DNA of 64,000 nt from assembly GCF_902806685.2 (NCBI RefSeq), contig NC_048562.1, forward strand, positions 4,610,520 through 4,674,519. The letters run 5' to 3'. Source of the stretch: Maniola hyperantus. Its lineage: Eukaryota; Arthropoda; Insecta; Lepidoptera; Nymphalidae. A program made the translations under genes and the position numbers. The notes below the pieces were generated by a model. The model was not told where the DNA came from and ran no database searches. It saw nothing but the letters and a program-made list of their open reading frames with translations. Of the stretch, positions 19,537 to 29,444 are shown piece by piece (position 1 is the first letter of the stretch; every line of letters begins with the position of its first letter).

Positions 19537-19700
19537 TCGGCCTTTAGAATTAAATTTCGGCTTTGTAGAGCGTTGTCTCTGTCAGTCATACCTATGTGTC
19601 GTTTTGTCGGTCTCAAGTCTCAACGACAGAGACAGTGCTCTACAAATCTGCTATCTCCATCTAAAGGTCGATGTACATTATTTCGGCCGCGTAAAGAACT
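19537..19700. mobile_element. Foldback element family J
   Basis: GTAGAGCGTTGTCTCTGTC is matched by the inverted GACAGAGACAGTGCTCTAC. The outer ends are CGGCCTTTAGAATT and AAGGTCGATGTACATTA. Five more copies are in the window. Confidence 0.7.
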
Positions 19701-19721
19701 TTACGTTACTTACTGTATAAC

Positions 19722-19874
19722 GCGTACAAAATGAGTTCTCACGCGCCATTTTATGTGTCAATTGTCATGTCAAAAGTACGATTTTCATCCTTGTTTTAAA
19801 GGTGAACCGTACTTTTGACATGCCCGTTGACCCATAGAGTTAAAATGGCGCGTGAGAACTCATTTTGTACGGAA
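19722..19874. mobile_element. MITE with long inverted arms (family K)
   Basis: TACAAAATGAGTTCTCACGC at the left matches inverted GCGTGAGAACTCATTTTGTA at the right. The arms extend about 65 bp with few mismatches. Confidence 0.75.
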
Positions 19875-19899
19875 TATACACTGTTTAGTTAGATATAAG

Positions 19900-20013
19900 T
19901 ATCCACTAACAGCCGTACTCAGAGTCGCTAAATCGTTACTTAAGTTTAGTTAAAACGAGACAGAGCTATATCTCTCACGTAAATCTGTTTCGTTTTAATT
20001 CAGTCTTAAGTAA
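19900..20013. repeat. Foldback family L
   Basis: GTTAAAACGAGACAGAGCTA and the inverted GTTTCGTTTTAATTCAGTCT form a hairpin like those at 14229-14455. Confidence 0.6.
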
Positions 20014-20420
20014 CGAGTAAGTCTGCAATGGGGAATCGTGTAGTTCAGAACTTTAGCGGAAAATTTTGATAAACTCAGTTCAAAGAAAATATTTCAAGCA
20101 ATAGAAAGTATCTCGAATCAGAGTGCTGATAAGAGACAAGAACCGGTTTGAACTGGTTCAAGTACTTAATGCACACGGTCCTGCTTTCCTAGTACCTACT
20201 ATCGAATTAGTATCTGATAGATAGATTCAAAAAAAGGGGTTTGGCCAAATACAGTTAGGTAACTTATCTTTGAAGAAAGGTGGCAGATAAATGATAAGAA
20301 ATGTTTTATCACTAGGACGATATCGAGCAAAATTTGCTTGCGATACTTAAAGGAATTAAAAATGATAAGTGACAAAAAAACAAATTTTATCATGATATAC
20401 CGCATTGAACAAAATATTTA

Positions 20421-20597
20421 GAGCCTCAATAGCTCAACCGATAAAGGAGTGGACTGAAAACCGAAAGGTCGACGGTTCAAACCCCGCCCGTTGCACTATT
20501 GTCGTACCTACTCCTAGCACAAGCCTGACGCTTAGTTGGAGAGGAAAGGGGAATATTAGTCATTTAACATGGCTAATAATATTCTTTAAAAAAAAAG
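20421..20597 (+). repeat. SINE family D
   Basis: GAGCCTCAATAGCTCAACCG, GGACTGAAAACCGAAAGGTC and GACGGTTCAAACCCCGCCCG, then an A-rich tail. Confidence 0.8.
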
Positions 20598-20750
20598 TAC
20601 ATCGGCCTTTAGAATGACATTTCTGCTTTGTAGAGCGTTGTCTCTGTCACTCGTACCTATATGACGTTTTGTCGGTCTCAACGGCAGAGACAACGCTCTA
20701 CAAATCTGCTCAAGGTCGATGTACATTACTTTCTGCCGCGTACTGTACAT
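20597..20750. mobile_element. Foldback family J
   Basis: TAGAGCGTTGTCTCTGTCAC pairs with GGCAGAGACAACGCTCTAC. The ends are ACATCGGCCTTTAGAA and TCGATGTACATTACTTTCTG. It abuts SINE D on the left and SINE E on the right. Confidence 0.75.
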
Positions 20751-20876
20751 CATCATCATCATCATCACGATCAACCCATCGCCGGGTCACTATGAGCACG
20801 GATCTCCTCTCCGAATGAGAAGGGTTTTGCCATAGTCACTAGCCAAGTGCAGATCGGCAGACTTCACACGTCTTTA
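20750..20876 (-). repeat. SINE family E, partial
   Basis: A (CATCAT)n tail, then GATCAACCCATCGCCGGGTC and GCAGACTTCACACGTCTTT. The tRNA head is missing. Confidence 0.65.
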
Positions 20877-20910
20877 AAATACAAGCTCAAGCGACTACCT
20901 CGAATTAGGT

Positions 20911-21150
20911 GACCTCCCTGGTGCAGGTAAGCGCTGTGGTCTTATTAGTGGGAGGTCCCAGGTTCGATTCCTGACAGGGGTTAGGAATTTTATAATTCTA
21001 AATTTCTGGTCTGGTCTGGTGGGAGGCTTCGCCGTGGCTAGTTACCCCCCTACCGGCAAAGCCGTGCCGCTAAGCGATTTAGCGTTCCGATACGATGCCG
21101 TGTAGAAACGAAAGGCATGGTTTTACTAAAAACTGCCATACCCCTTTCCA
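20911..21150 (+). repeat. SINE family F, left piece
   Basis: GACCTCCCTGGTGCAGGTAA, GGTCCCAGGTTCGATTCCTG (B-box), then a body to CTGCCATACCCCTTTCCAG. The rest of this SINE resumes near 21776. Confidence 0.75.
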
Positions 21151-21153
21151 GTG

Positions 21154-21261
21154 GGGTGATTCTCTAACTCAGTGTCTAACACTGAACGATAGCCACAGAG
21201 CTCATTTTTAGGGTTCCGTACCTCAAAAGGAACAACGGAACCCTTATAGGATCACTTTGTT

Positions 21262-21295
<34 letters not shown>

Positions 21296-21775
21296 CTGTC
21301 AAGAAACCTACAGGGTACTTCCCGTTGACCTAGAATCATGAAATTTGGCAGGTAGGTAGGTCTTATAGCTGGCATTAGGGGAAAAATCTGAAAACCGTGA
21401 ATTTGTGGTTACATTACACAAAAATAATTAAATTGTGGTCACAAACTAATAATTAGTATTTTCAATCTTCGAAGTAAGATAACTATATCAAGTGGGGTAT
21501 CATATGAAAGGTCTTCAGCAGTGCATTCTAAAACAGATTTTAATTTAGTTTTATGCGTCATAGTTTTTGAGTTATACTGCAAAATGTCGAAAAAAAATGA
21601 GTGCAGTACGGAACCCTCGTTGCGCGAGCCTGACTCGCACTTTACCGGTTTTTTTTAATCCGTTGAAGGTTTTCTACGAAAAAATATTTTACTACCACCC
21701 AGTGAAGCAGCAATGTAGAACCAACCAACCTCGGTGGCTATCATTCTGTGTTAGACACTGAGTTAGCGAATCACC
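21154..21775. mobile_element. TIR element (family G) inserted in SINE F and carrying family C
   Basis: GGTGATTCTCTAACTCAGTG...GATAGCCACAGAG (21154-21200) is inverted at 21730-21775 (CTCGGTGGCTATC...GAATCACC), about 46 bp with four or so mismatches. Between them sits a complete family C copy. Confidence 0.75.
21210..21655 (+). repeat. Family C, complete copy nested in the TIR element
   Basis: AGGGTTCCGTACCTCAAAAG to TGACTCGCACTTTACCGG, with a (GTCT)n array of about 40 bp. Confidence 0.8.
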
Positions 21776-21908
21776 TAGCTGGTTAGCCCGTTTCCATCTT
21801 AGACGGCATCGTCACTTACCAAAAAGTGTAATATATTACCTATTTTGAATAAATTATTTGATTTGATTTGATTACCACCAGGTGAGATTGCAGTCAAGGG
21901 CTAACTTG
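21776..21908 (+). repeat. SINE F right piece with a LINE tail fragment inside
   Basis: CTGGTTAGCCCGTTTCCATC...CACTTACC is followed by a family H tail (ATTACCTATTTTGAATAAAT...TTTGATTTGATTTG). SINE text then resumes: ACCACCAGGTGAGATTGCAG. Confidence 0.65.
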
Positions 21909-21909
21909 C

Positions 21910-22470
21910 ATCTGAATAAAAAATACAAAATCAAAATAGCACACGTTTACTGTACCTACCTTCTTCTTGATTTGAAATGCAAAAACTAAGTTAAAAAAGG
22001 TTACTTAATGTTTTATCTTAAGAGGGCTCAGGACGGAGCTTTCTTCATACAAACGTAGGAGGGTAATTACTACATTATTTGATATTGTACGCTCAAAACT
22101 AAGTATTAAGTCGATTTATCTCGTCATTATCTAGGTTTATTGATATATTAAACATTGAAAATAATATTGATTTTAAAGTTACGAGCCTCAAGAGATTCAT
22201 ATTTTAACACTAAATTTATGACAACTTTGGGCGTAAATAAGTAAGATTAGGAGTATGAAAATTCTAAAGAAATTTAACATTAGACATAGTTTATTTATTC
22301 ATTAGTTGAAATAACTATACTTTGCAAACATAAACTCAGTAGTTTTTTCTCAAAAATACTTTTCCTAAACCCTTGATTTCGCTGAAAATCATCGTGCCTC
22401 TCACCTTTCTCATACAATGTCAAGTGAAAAGCAAATAGGTTTGGTCGAGCGTCCTGCGTCACCTTAATAA
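21910..22470. other. Intergenic DNA upstream of the retrotransposon
   Basis: AT-rich, with GGCTCAGGACGGAGCTTTCT and CATACAAACGTAGGAGGGTA, which look like old repeat text. No gene is supported. Confidence 0.35.
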
Positions 22471-22799
22471 AGACCGGATATGGGATCCGGTGAAGTGCTC
22501 GGCTTCCGCCCCGTGCGGACGTTTGCTGATGCGCTCCGTTTCTCGGTACCGGTTTGAACTCTCTCGCGCGAGTTCGCCAGTGTCAGTGCAAGTGCCATTA
22601 TCAGTGCCATCGGATTGTTCCTGCGTTGGGTGTAGTATTAGTGTAGTTCTAGGATCCAGGTCCCGTGAGTACACTAGTCTAAGCGCAGCATAGGTTCACA
22701 CCCCCGTCACCCAAGGGCGGGGACTCACATTAGGGCCACACCGTAGGTACCCACCTCCCTGCCTTGGCAGGGAGGACCTTTAGCGCCACCGGGTCCACT

Positions 22800-24431
22800 A
22801 TGGGCCCCAACCACCCCGACCAACCCGCTCCTGGGCCCCATCAGGGCCCGGAGTTCCCCCAGACATTTTATAAAGACGTCGACATGAGTGCTCTCATCGC
22901 CGACCTCGCGACCCGAGACCCCAACTACCTTAAGAAATTTAAGGTACATGCGAGTCGGACGCCTACGCGCTACGACCGTCCCCCGGCATCTCCTCCCTCG
23001 GCCACGGCCATGGAGGACGACACCCCGACCGTGACACCGACCGACACTAAGGAGCCTCACTCCAAAACCCCAGCCGGGCCTTCAGCCCAAAAACCGATCC
23101 CGACCAAGGAGCCTCACTCCGAAACGTCCCCAGCCTCCTCTGAAACAGAGGAATTCATGACGGTGCAGACGAAGGCCCAGAAGCGAAAGCTGAAGGCCTC
23201 AAAGTCGCACGCAAACCCACCTAAAAAGGTGGGCGTTGCAGCCCCTTCAGGGCCCGGTAACCAACCCACGACCTCCCAAGCGACCTCCGAGGAGGAGTCT
23301 GAAGACTCCCCCATGGAGGAACCGCCAAGGGAAAAAGTCCCTCCTCTCTTCATTAGAGAGAAACTGAGCTGGCAGCGTATCCTGCCACTTTTAGACCAGC
23401 AGGGTATCTCCTTCACGAGTGCCCGCTCGACCGCAGTGGGCATCAAAGTTCAATGCCCAACTTCAGGCGACCATCGCCTTCTCACCAAGACTCTCCGTCA
23501 AGAGAATGTAGGGTTCCACACCTACGCTCTTCCCGACGAACGCGTTTTACGCGTAGTCATTCGCGGCCTTCCGAAGGAGCTGAACACCGACCACATAAAG
23601 ACAGACCTCCTTTCCCAGGAGCTGCCAGTACTAGAGGTTCACAGGATGTACCATCCTAGAACCAAAGCCCCCTACGAGATGGTGCTCGTAACCCTCGAAC
23701 TTACCCCCGCGGGTAAGAAAATCAATAACATCACATCGGTGTGTCGCCTCACGGGTCTTAAAATAGAGCCCCCCCGTAACCGCGGCAGGATGGGCCAGTG
23801 CCATCGCTGCCAGATGTACGGCCATTCCGCAAGGAATTGTTTCGCCCACCCCAGGTGCGTTAAGTGCCTAGGGGACCACGGCACCTCCGACTGCCCCAGG
23901 AAGCAACCTACCGAGGAACCCCCGAGCTGTGTTCTTTGCAGGTCTCAAGGGCACACCGCGAATTATCGCGGATGCCCTAAAGCCCCCAAGGAGCAAAAGC
24001 GAAGGGTTAAACCGGCCGGCCGCAAACCTGCTGCAGCTCCCCAACCCGCCCAGAAATTCGTCCCTGCGCCGGCTCCGGCCACCAACGCATGGGAAAAACC
24101 CCTTCCCAGGGCTAACCCTCCTGCGCCAAAGCCCGCCCAACCAGCCCCGGCCAAGCCCGCCCAATCAGCCCCGGCCAAGCCCGCCCAATCAGCCCCGGTA
24201 AAGGCTTCCGCGCCTACGCCCCAGCCCCAAGCAGAGCCTTCTCTCCATTCATCCGCGGCGACTAACGCTGCGGATAATCTCCACTTAATCGAAACTGTCC
24301 TCGCCTCTATTGATATAGTGGAGATGGAAGTTTTCGCCCGGACCTTCAGGAAGGATCCCAAATTAGCTATTACCCAACACTTGGGTCTGCTCATCTCCAT
24401 TAATAACCTTAAAGCAACCCATAATGGATAG
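22800..24431 (+). CDS. Jockey-type ORF1, Gag-like nucleic-acid-binding protein
   Basis: This encodes a 543-residue protein that binds element RNA to form the retrotransposition particle. The N-terminal third is Pro/Ser/Thr/Glu-rich. A globular PRE_C2HC-like domain follows (about residues 185-340, from PPLFIREKLSWQ to RVVIRGLPKEL). Three Cys/His knuckles come next: CHRCQMYGHSARNC, CVKCLGDHGTSDC and CVLCRSQGHTANYRGC. After them is a Pro/Ala repeat (AQPAPAKPAQS repeated). The ATG at 22800 was chosen because the frame is open further up only by non-ATG codons. The stop overlaps the ORF2 start by 8 nt (ATGGATAG), which suggests reinitiation-type translation of ORF2. Confidence 0.88.
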   Translation: MGPNHPDQPAPGPHQGPEFPQTFYKDVDMSALIADLATRDPNYLKKFKVHASRTPTRYDRPPASPPSATAMEDDTPTVTPTDTKEPHSKTPAGPSAQKPIPTKEPHSETSPASSETEEFMTVQTKAQKRKLKASKSHANPPKKVGVAAPSGPGNQPTTSQATSEEESEDSPMEEPPREKVPPLFIREKLSWQRILPLLDQQGISFTSARSTAVGIKVQCPTSGDHRLLTKTLRQENVGFHTYALPDERVLRVVIRGLPKELNTDHIKTDLLSQELPVLEVHRMYHPRTKAPYEMVLVTLELTPAGKKINNITSVCRLTGLKIEPPRNRGRMGQCHRCQMYGHSARNCFAHPRCVKCLGDHGTSDCPRKQPTEEPPSCVLCRSQGHTANYRGCPKAPKEQKRRVKPAGRKPAAAPQPAQKFVPAPAPATNAWEKPLPRANPPAPKPAQPAPAKPAQSAPAKPAQSAPVKASAPTPQPQAEPSLHSSAATNAADNLHLIETVLASIDIVEMEVFARTFRKDPKLAITQHLGLLISINNLKATHNG

Positions 24432-27339
24432 TACGACCAAAGGTAGATTAAAACCCCACTCCTTAGTAGTCGCGTTCTACAACGCGAACGGCCTTATCGA
24501 CCAAATGGACGAAGTCCGCGAATTTGTATGTGCACATCAAACCGACATTCTCCTAGTGCAAGAGACCTTCTTGAAACCTAGTAGAAGTAATCCCCGAATT
24601 GCTAATTTTAATATAGTCAGAAACGACAGGGCCACTGCTAAGGGTGGCACTGCCATATACTACAGAAGGGCTCTTCACTGCACTCCTCTCGATCCTCCAC
24701 AACTAACCAATATGGAAGCCTCCATATGTCAGGTGAGTATGACTGGCCATCCGTCGGTCATACTAGCATCCGTCTATCTCTCTCCCTCGAAAGATCTGTT
24801 AGAAAGTGACATCCGCGCACTTCTCTCATTAGGAGACTCCGTTATCGTGGCCGGAGACCTTAACGCCAAACATCAAAGTTGGAATTGCCGCTCCCCGAAC
24901 ACACGAGGACGCCAACTCGAAAGACTGACGCACCGCCCTGATCTTAACTTCATAGTTATAGCACCTGACACACCGACTCGTTACCCAATGACCGACAATT
25001 CAACAGACAGACCGGACATACTCGATATAGCTCTTCTAAAGAACATCGCCCTTCAGGTGAGTCCTTTGGAGGTGCTGTCCGAGCTAGGTTCAGACCACCG
25101 TCCCGTCCTAATGCGGCTAGGACCCCCGCCCACCGCGGCCCCCCCGACCAAAACAGTCATTGACTTCAAGAAGCTCTCAGAGCATCTTAAGTCTATAGAC
25201 TCTGTGCACATCTCTCAAATTCCTGACATTATAGGTAGTCTAGATGAAGCGCATGCAGCCTCACTGCACCTTACTAATCATATCCGCGATGCTCTAAGCG
25301 CCTGCTCCCGACAGATGCCGAACGGTTTCACCCGTCGACAGTTGCCGGACGACGCCAGAGAGCTCATCACCATCAAAAACGCTAAACGTAGAGCCCATGA
25401 CGCATGTCCTAACGCCGACAACCGGAGAGAACTCTGGCGAGCCCAGAGGGAGGTAAAGGCTCGCCTTGCCGAACTCCGCGACGAACAATGGGACAGGAAG
25501 CTGAGTGAGCTCAAGCCATCGCATGTAGCCTACTACAGCCTGGCGAGAGCTCTCAAAGCCGACCCTGTCTCGGCCACTCCTCCGCTTTTACGTCCCAATC
25601 AACCACCCGCCTTTGAAGATGTCGATAAGGCCGAATGCTTGGCTGATAGCCTAGAAGCCCAATGCTCCCCGAGCACCATCTCTGTAGACAAGTCCCACAT
25701 AGAACTAGTCGAAAACAAACTAGCATCTATCTTCTCTTCCGCCCCAGATGGCGATCCAATCCTCCCGACGAATAGCGGCGAAGTTCGTCAAATTATTAAA
25801 GAATTTCACGCCAAAAAAGCCCCAGGCCCCGACTCTATCAATAATAAAACTCTAAAGTTACTCCCCGACGTATTAATCAACCTCCTGGTTGTCATTTTTA
25901 ACACCCTCATGGCGGGATGCTCCTTCCCCGACAGGTGGAAAGAAGCTACCGTTATAGGCATCCCCAAGCCAGGGAAACCTAGGAACCTCCCTACTAGCTA
26001 CCGCCCCATTAGTTTGCTCAACACCCTTGGCAAGGTGTATGAGAAAGTCATCCTTAACCGACTTAGGTCCGTCGTAGAGGAGAAAAACCTCCTCAACGAC
26101 GAGCAATTTGGCTTTCGAACCAGACACTCATGTGTTCACCAAGTGCACCGCCTCACGGAGCACATCCTTCTCGGTTTCAACCGATTCAAAACGAGAGGCA
26201 TCCCAACGGGAGCCCTCTTCTTCGATGTAGCCAAAGCCTTCGACAAGGTGTGGCATGCCGGCTTGATCTACAAGCTTTACCATCTAGGCGTGCCCGAAAG
26301 ACTCGTACGTTTACTACGAGAATTTCTCACCAATCGAACTTTCCGCTACCGTCTGGATGGAACCCTATCCTCCCCAAGACCTCTTCGAGCAGGAGTCCCT
26401 CAGGGCTCCCTGCTCTCGCCACTTTTGTACGCGCTGTACACCAGCGACATTCCCAGATCCCCTCATGTTCATATAGCCCAGTTCGCGGATGACACCGCTC
26501 TATACAGCTCCGACTTAAACTACCGGAACGTTAAAGCTCGACTCCAAAAGGCAGTCAGTAGCCTAGGCCACTGGTTCCGCCTTTGGAGGATAGAGGTTAA
26601 CCCGGAGAAAAGCGCAGCAGTGCTCTTTCAAAAGTCCAAAAGGAAATCACAATACAAACTTCGACAGACTGAAATAACTCTTTACGACCGCCCCATTCCC
26701 TGGCAAACTAATACCAAGTACTTGGGTGTAACCTTTGATGACAAGATGAGCTTCGCCGCGCACATTCGTAGAGTCCGCAAGAACGCAGCGTATGTGCTCT
26801 CCCGTCTTTACCCCATGATATGCGCAAAGAGCAAAATGTCACTTCGACATAAAGTCACGCTATACAAAACGTGCATCCGCCCAATAATGTCTTATGCCTG
26901 TGTTGCATTTGCACACCTGCCGCCCTCCTCTCTCAAACCTCTCCAAGTCCTACAGAATAAGTTTATGCGTACGGCCACTGGCTCCCCGTGGTACATTCGC
27001 AACGTGGACCTCCACAGAGACCTCCAACTCCCGACAATAGCTCATTACTTTAAACAGCTTTCCAAAAATTATTTTGAGAAAGCCATTAGACACCCCAACC
27101 CCCTAATAGTTGAGGCAGCGACTTACACCCCTGACCGAAACGACCCCCCAGATAAAAGACGCCCTAAGCACGTCCTTAATGACCCCGACGATCAAATCAT
27201 GACCGACAATGCACCCTATCTCGTAGGGCTACACAATTCAACCTCATCACAGCGTCTTCGCCGGCGAAGACGAGGTCCCCGATTTCTAACGTCACCCGGA
27301 CGTGGGCTCACGCCACGGCCTCGGGGGCGTACGGACTAA
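24424..27339 (+). CDS. Jockey-type ORF2, endonuclease and reverse transcriptase
   Basis: This 971-residue polyprotein nicks target DNA and copies the element RNA in place. The AP-endonuclease domain fills about residues 12-235 with FYNANG, LLVQETF, SVYLSPS, GDLNAKHQSWN (near 146) and SDHRPVL (near 223). Reverse transcriptase spans about 445-730 with FFDVAKAFDKVWH (near 598), GVPQGSLLSPLLY and QFADDTALYSS (catalytic Asp pair near 687). All expected catalytic residues are present. The C-terminus is Arg-rich (RLRRRRRGPR) and has no RNase H domain. GC content is clearly higher than in flanking DNA. Confidence 0.92.
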   Translation: MDSTTKGRLKPHSLVVAFYNANGLIDQMDEVREFVCAHQTDILLVQETFLKPSRSNPRIANFNIVRNDRATAKGGTAIYYRRALHCTPLDPPQLTNMEASICQVSMTGHPSVILASVYLSPSKDLLESDIRALLSLGDSVIVAGDLNAKHQSWNCRSPNTRGRQLERLTHRPDLNFIVIAPDTPTRYPMTDNSTDRPDILDIALLKNIALQVSPLEVLSELGSDHRPVLMRLGPPPTAAPPTKTVIDFKKLSEHLKSIDSVHISQIPDIIGSLDEAHAASLHLTNHIRDALSACSRQMPNGFTRRQLPDDARELITIKNAKRRAHDACPNADNRRELWRAQREVKARLAELRDEQWDRKLSELKPSHVAYYSLARALKADPVSATPPLLRPNQPPAFEDVDKAECLADSLEAQCSPSTISVDKSHIELVENKLASIFSSAPDGDPILPTNSGEVRQIIKEFHAKKAPGPDSINNKTLKLLPDVLINLLVVIFNTLMAGCSFPDRWKEATVIGIPKPGKPRNLPTSYRPISLLNTLGKVYEKVILNRLRSVVEEKNLLNDEQFGFRTRHSCVHQVHRLTEHILLGFNRFKTRGIPTGALFFDVAKAFDKVWHAGLIYKLYHLGVPERLVRLLREFLTNRTFRYRLDGTLSSPRPLRAGVPQGSLLSPLLYALYTSDIPRSPHVHIAQFADDTALYSSDLNYRNVKARLQKAVSSLGHWFRLWRIEVNPEKSAAVLFQKSKRKSQYKLRQTEITLYDRPIPWQTNTKYLGVTFDDKMSFAAHIRRVRKNAAYVLSRLYPMICAKSKMSLRHKVTLYKTCIRPIMSYACVAFAHLPPSSLKPLQVLQNKFMRTATGSPWYIRNVDLHRDLQLPTIAHYFKQLSKNYFEKAIRHPNPLIVEAATYTPDRNDPPDKRRPKHVLNDPDDQIMTDNAPYLVGLHNSTSSQRLRRRRRGPRFLTSPGRGLTPRPRGRTD

Positions 27340-27728
27340 CCAACAAAACCGACAACTCCACCCATCCCAACGTCATCCTAAGCCGTGGTCCGAGCCTCAC
27401 AGGAGGCGCCCTTAGGAGGACGTTGCCCCCCGACCTCTCAAATTATTTCTTCGAGCCCTAGGGCTCACCCCCAGGCGGAGCTTCGCGCTCGCCAACCCCC
27501 CCGGTGACGCTGTAGCGGCCAATAGGGCCTACGCAGCATAGTCAATCCGAAACAACACACACAAAAAGATCCGGTGAAGAAATACCACCGAAAATAAAAC
27601 CGAAGCGATCCATCAATAATGATAAACCTATTGACAAAAACATAACCAGTTAAAACTAGTAAATGAATAACATATTATGACTGTAATATTGGTTGTTATC
27701 GAAACGGTGGCCTAGGAAAACGATAACA

Positions 27729-27947
27729 TCCATACTAATATTATAAATGCGAAAGTGTGTCTGTCTGTCTGTCTGCTAGCTTTTCACGGCCCAACCGTTC
27801 AACCGATTTTGATGAAATTTGGTACAGAGTTAGCTTATATCCCGGGGAAGGACAAAGGCTACTTTTTATCCCGGAAAGTTGAAGAGTTCCCACGGAATTT
27901 CAAAAAACCTAAATCCACGCGGACGAAGTCGCGGCCATCATCTAGTA
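27729..27947 (+). repeat. Dispersed repeat family B (type B1)
   Basis: CCATACTAATATTATAAATG, GTCTGTCTGTCTGCTAGC, TTTTGATGAAATTTGGTACA, CTTTTTATCCCGGAAAG, then CACGCGGACGAAGTCGCGGC. It shares its 3' end with B2 but has a different 5' half. Confidence 0.78.
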
Positions 27948-28008
27948 GTTTATAACTTCATAAATCTTTGACGGCGGCTACCTCACACGATAACACCAAT
28001 CTATTGAT

Positions 28009-28301
28009 AAAAACCGGCCAAGTGCGAGTCAGGCTCGCGCAACGAGGGTTCCGTACTACAGTCGTATTTTTTCGACATTTTACACGATAATTTAAAAACT
28101 ATGAGACATAAAAATAAATAAAAATCTGTTTTAGAATGCACACACCTTTCATATGATACCCCACTTGATATAGTTATCTTACTTCGAAAATTGAAAATAC
28201 TAATTATTAGTTCATTACCACAATTTAATTTTTTTGTGTGATATAACCACAAATTCACGGGTTTCAGATTTTTCCCCTAATGTCAGCTATAAGACCTACC
28301 T
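28009..28301 (-). repeat. Family C, first piece of an interrupted copy
   Basis: AAAACCGGCCAAGTGCGAGT to GTCAGCTATAAGACCTACCT. The rest continues at 28524. Confidence 0.75.
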
Positions 28302-28523
28302 GTTTACGCCATTTTTACTGTACAAATCTTATGCCTACACACTCAAAACTATATAAAATATTTATTTTTTCCAACCTACTCCTATCCATTTACATTGGCC
28401 CGGGACCGAAAGAGACAAAACTGCAATCATAGAAAAACTCATTAGGAAGAAGTTTAGTCGCACCTTGACCACGCCGCCGCTAATCGCTCGCATTGCATAA
28501 TTGCAATATTTAAATAACAGATC
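28302..28523. mobile_element. 222-bp insertion in family C, flanked by 9-bp direct repeat
   Basis: GACCTACCT occurs on both sides (28293-28301 and 28524-28532), as expected of a target-site duplication. The insert (GTTTACGCC...AACAGATC) has no obvious terminal inverted repeats or coding sequence. The ACCT repetition of family C makes the duplication length slightly uncertain. Confidence 0.5.
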
Positions 28524-28668
28524 GACCTACCTACCAAATTTCATGATTCTAGGTCAACGGGAAGTACCCTGTAGGTTTCTTGACAAACCGACAGACAGAC
28601 AGACAAACAGACAACAAAGTGATCCTTTAAGGGTACCGTTTTACCTTTTGAGGTACGGAATCCTAAAA
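28524..28668 (-). repeat. Family C, second piece
   Basis: GACCTACCTACCAAATTTCA, AGTACCCTGTAGGTTTCTTG and GAGGTACGGAATCC. A truncated family B2 copy abuts it. Confidence 0.75.
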
Positions 28669-28774
28669 AATCACGTCAATCCGTTGCACCGTTGCGACGT
28701 GATTGAAGGACAAACCAACAAATCAACAAACCAACAAACAAACACACTTTCGCATTTATAATGAGGGTACTGAT
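28669..28774 (-). repeat. Family B2 fragment, reverse
   Basis: AATCACGTCAATCCGTTGCA to TTTCGCATTTATAATGAGGG. Confidence 0.7.
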
Positions 28775-28911
28775 GTTTATGCGATGATTCTTAGAGATAG
28801 AAAGAGTTGGACCGTCTCGCAAAACATACGAGATAAAGGGTGATACAATGAGATAGAGAGCTCTTCTGTGGCTGATAGTATAAGACATCACTTATACTCA
28901 TAATATTCGCA

Positions 28912-28992
28912 TTAATGCGGAATTCAGATATCTTCATCCGCATCAATTAATGCGGAATTCAGATATCTTCGTCCGCATCAATTAATGCGGAG
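28912..28992. repeat. Minisatellite, about 37-bp unit
   Basis: CATTAATGCGGAATTCAGAT with ATCTTCATCCGCATCAATTA is repeated about two and a half times. The unit is itself partly palindromic (CCGCAT...ATGCGG). Confidence 0.7.
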
Positions 28993-29202
28993 CTTTTACG
29001 GATGCGGATTCAGATCTGCAACAGTAACGATTTTTTTTCAATTCATTTAAAAAAAACAATGCACCAATTTTTTAATTTAATTATTGCACAAAGTTTTTTC
29101 TCTCTATAGGCTATAAATATATGACTAAAAATTGTTTTAATTTTAAAATTTGATTAGGTAAATGAAACATTAAAATCAAATCGATTTTTATTTATTCACT
29201 TG

Positions 29203-29418
29203 TTGATGCCCGCGAGTTCGTCCGCGTGGATTTAGGGTTTTGAAAATCCCGTAGGATTCCTCCCTCTTTGATTTTCTGGGATTAAAGCCTATGTCACTCT
29301 CTAGGTCTTTATCTATACCCATGCGAAAAATCACGTCAATCCGTTACACTGTTGCGACGTGATTGAAGGACAAACCAACAAACAAACACACATTCGCATT
29401 TATAATAAGGGTACTGAT
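29203..29418 (-). repeat. Family B2 copy, reverse
   Basis: GATGCCCGCGAGTTCGTCCG to CGCATTTATAATAAGGGTAC, complete. Confidence 0.75.
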
Positions 29419-29444
29419 GTCTCACTTTAAAATGTTTATGAGAT

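Larger units (their letters stand above)
22475..27728 (+). mobile_element. Jockey-type non-LTR retrotransposon, both ORFs intact
   Basis: It has two long overlapping ORFs on one strand: a Gag-like ORF1 with three zinc knuckles and an ORF2 with AP-endonuclease and reverse transcriptase but no RNase H, the layout of the Jockey clade. A GC-rich 5' UTR of about 320 bp precedes ORF1 and a 3' UTR of about 390 bp follows ORF2. Neither ORF has a frameshift or internal stop, so the copy is young. The exact ends are uncertain: the right side runs into a family B1 repeat at 27729, and I could not fix target-site duplications. A diverged relative is at 6864-7033. Confidence 0.88.

Noticed and set aside
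22725..24400. Several long minus-strand frames opposite the retrotransposon ORF1
   Set aside because: They are shadow frames caused by the high GC and codon bias of ORF1. No domain or start context supports them.
26130..26492. 120-codon plus-strand frame inside ORF2
   Set aside because: It overlaps the conserved reverse transcriptase frame and has no independent features.
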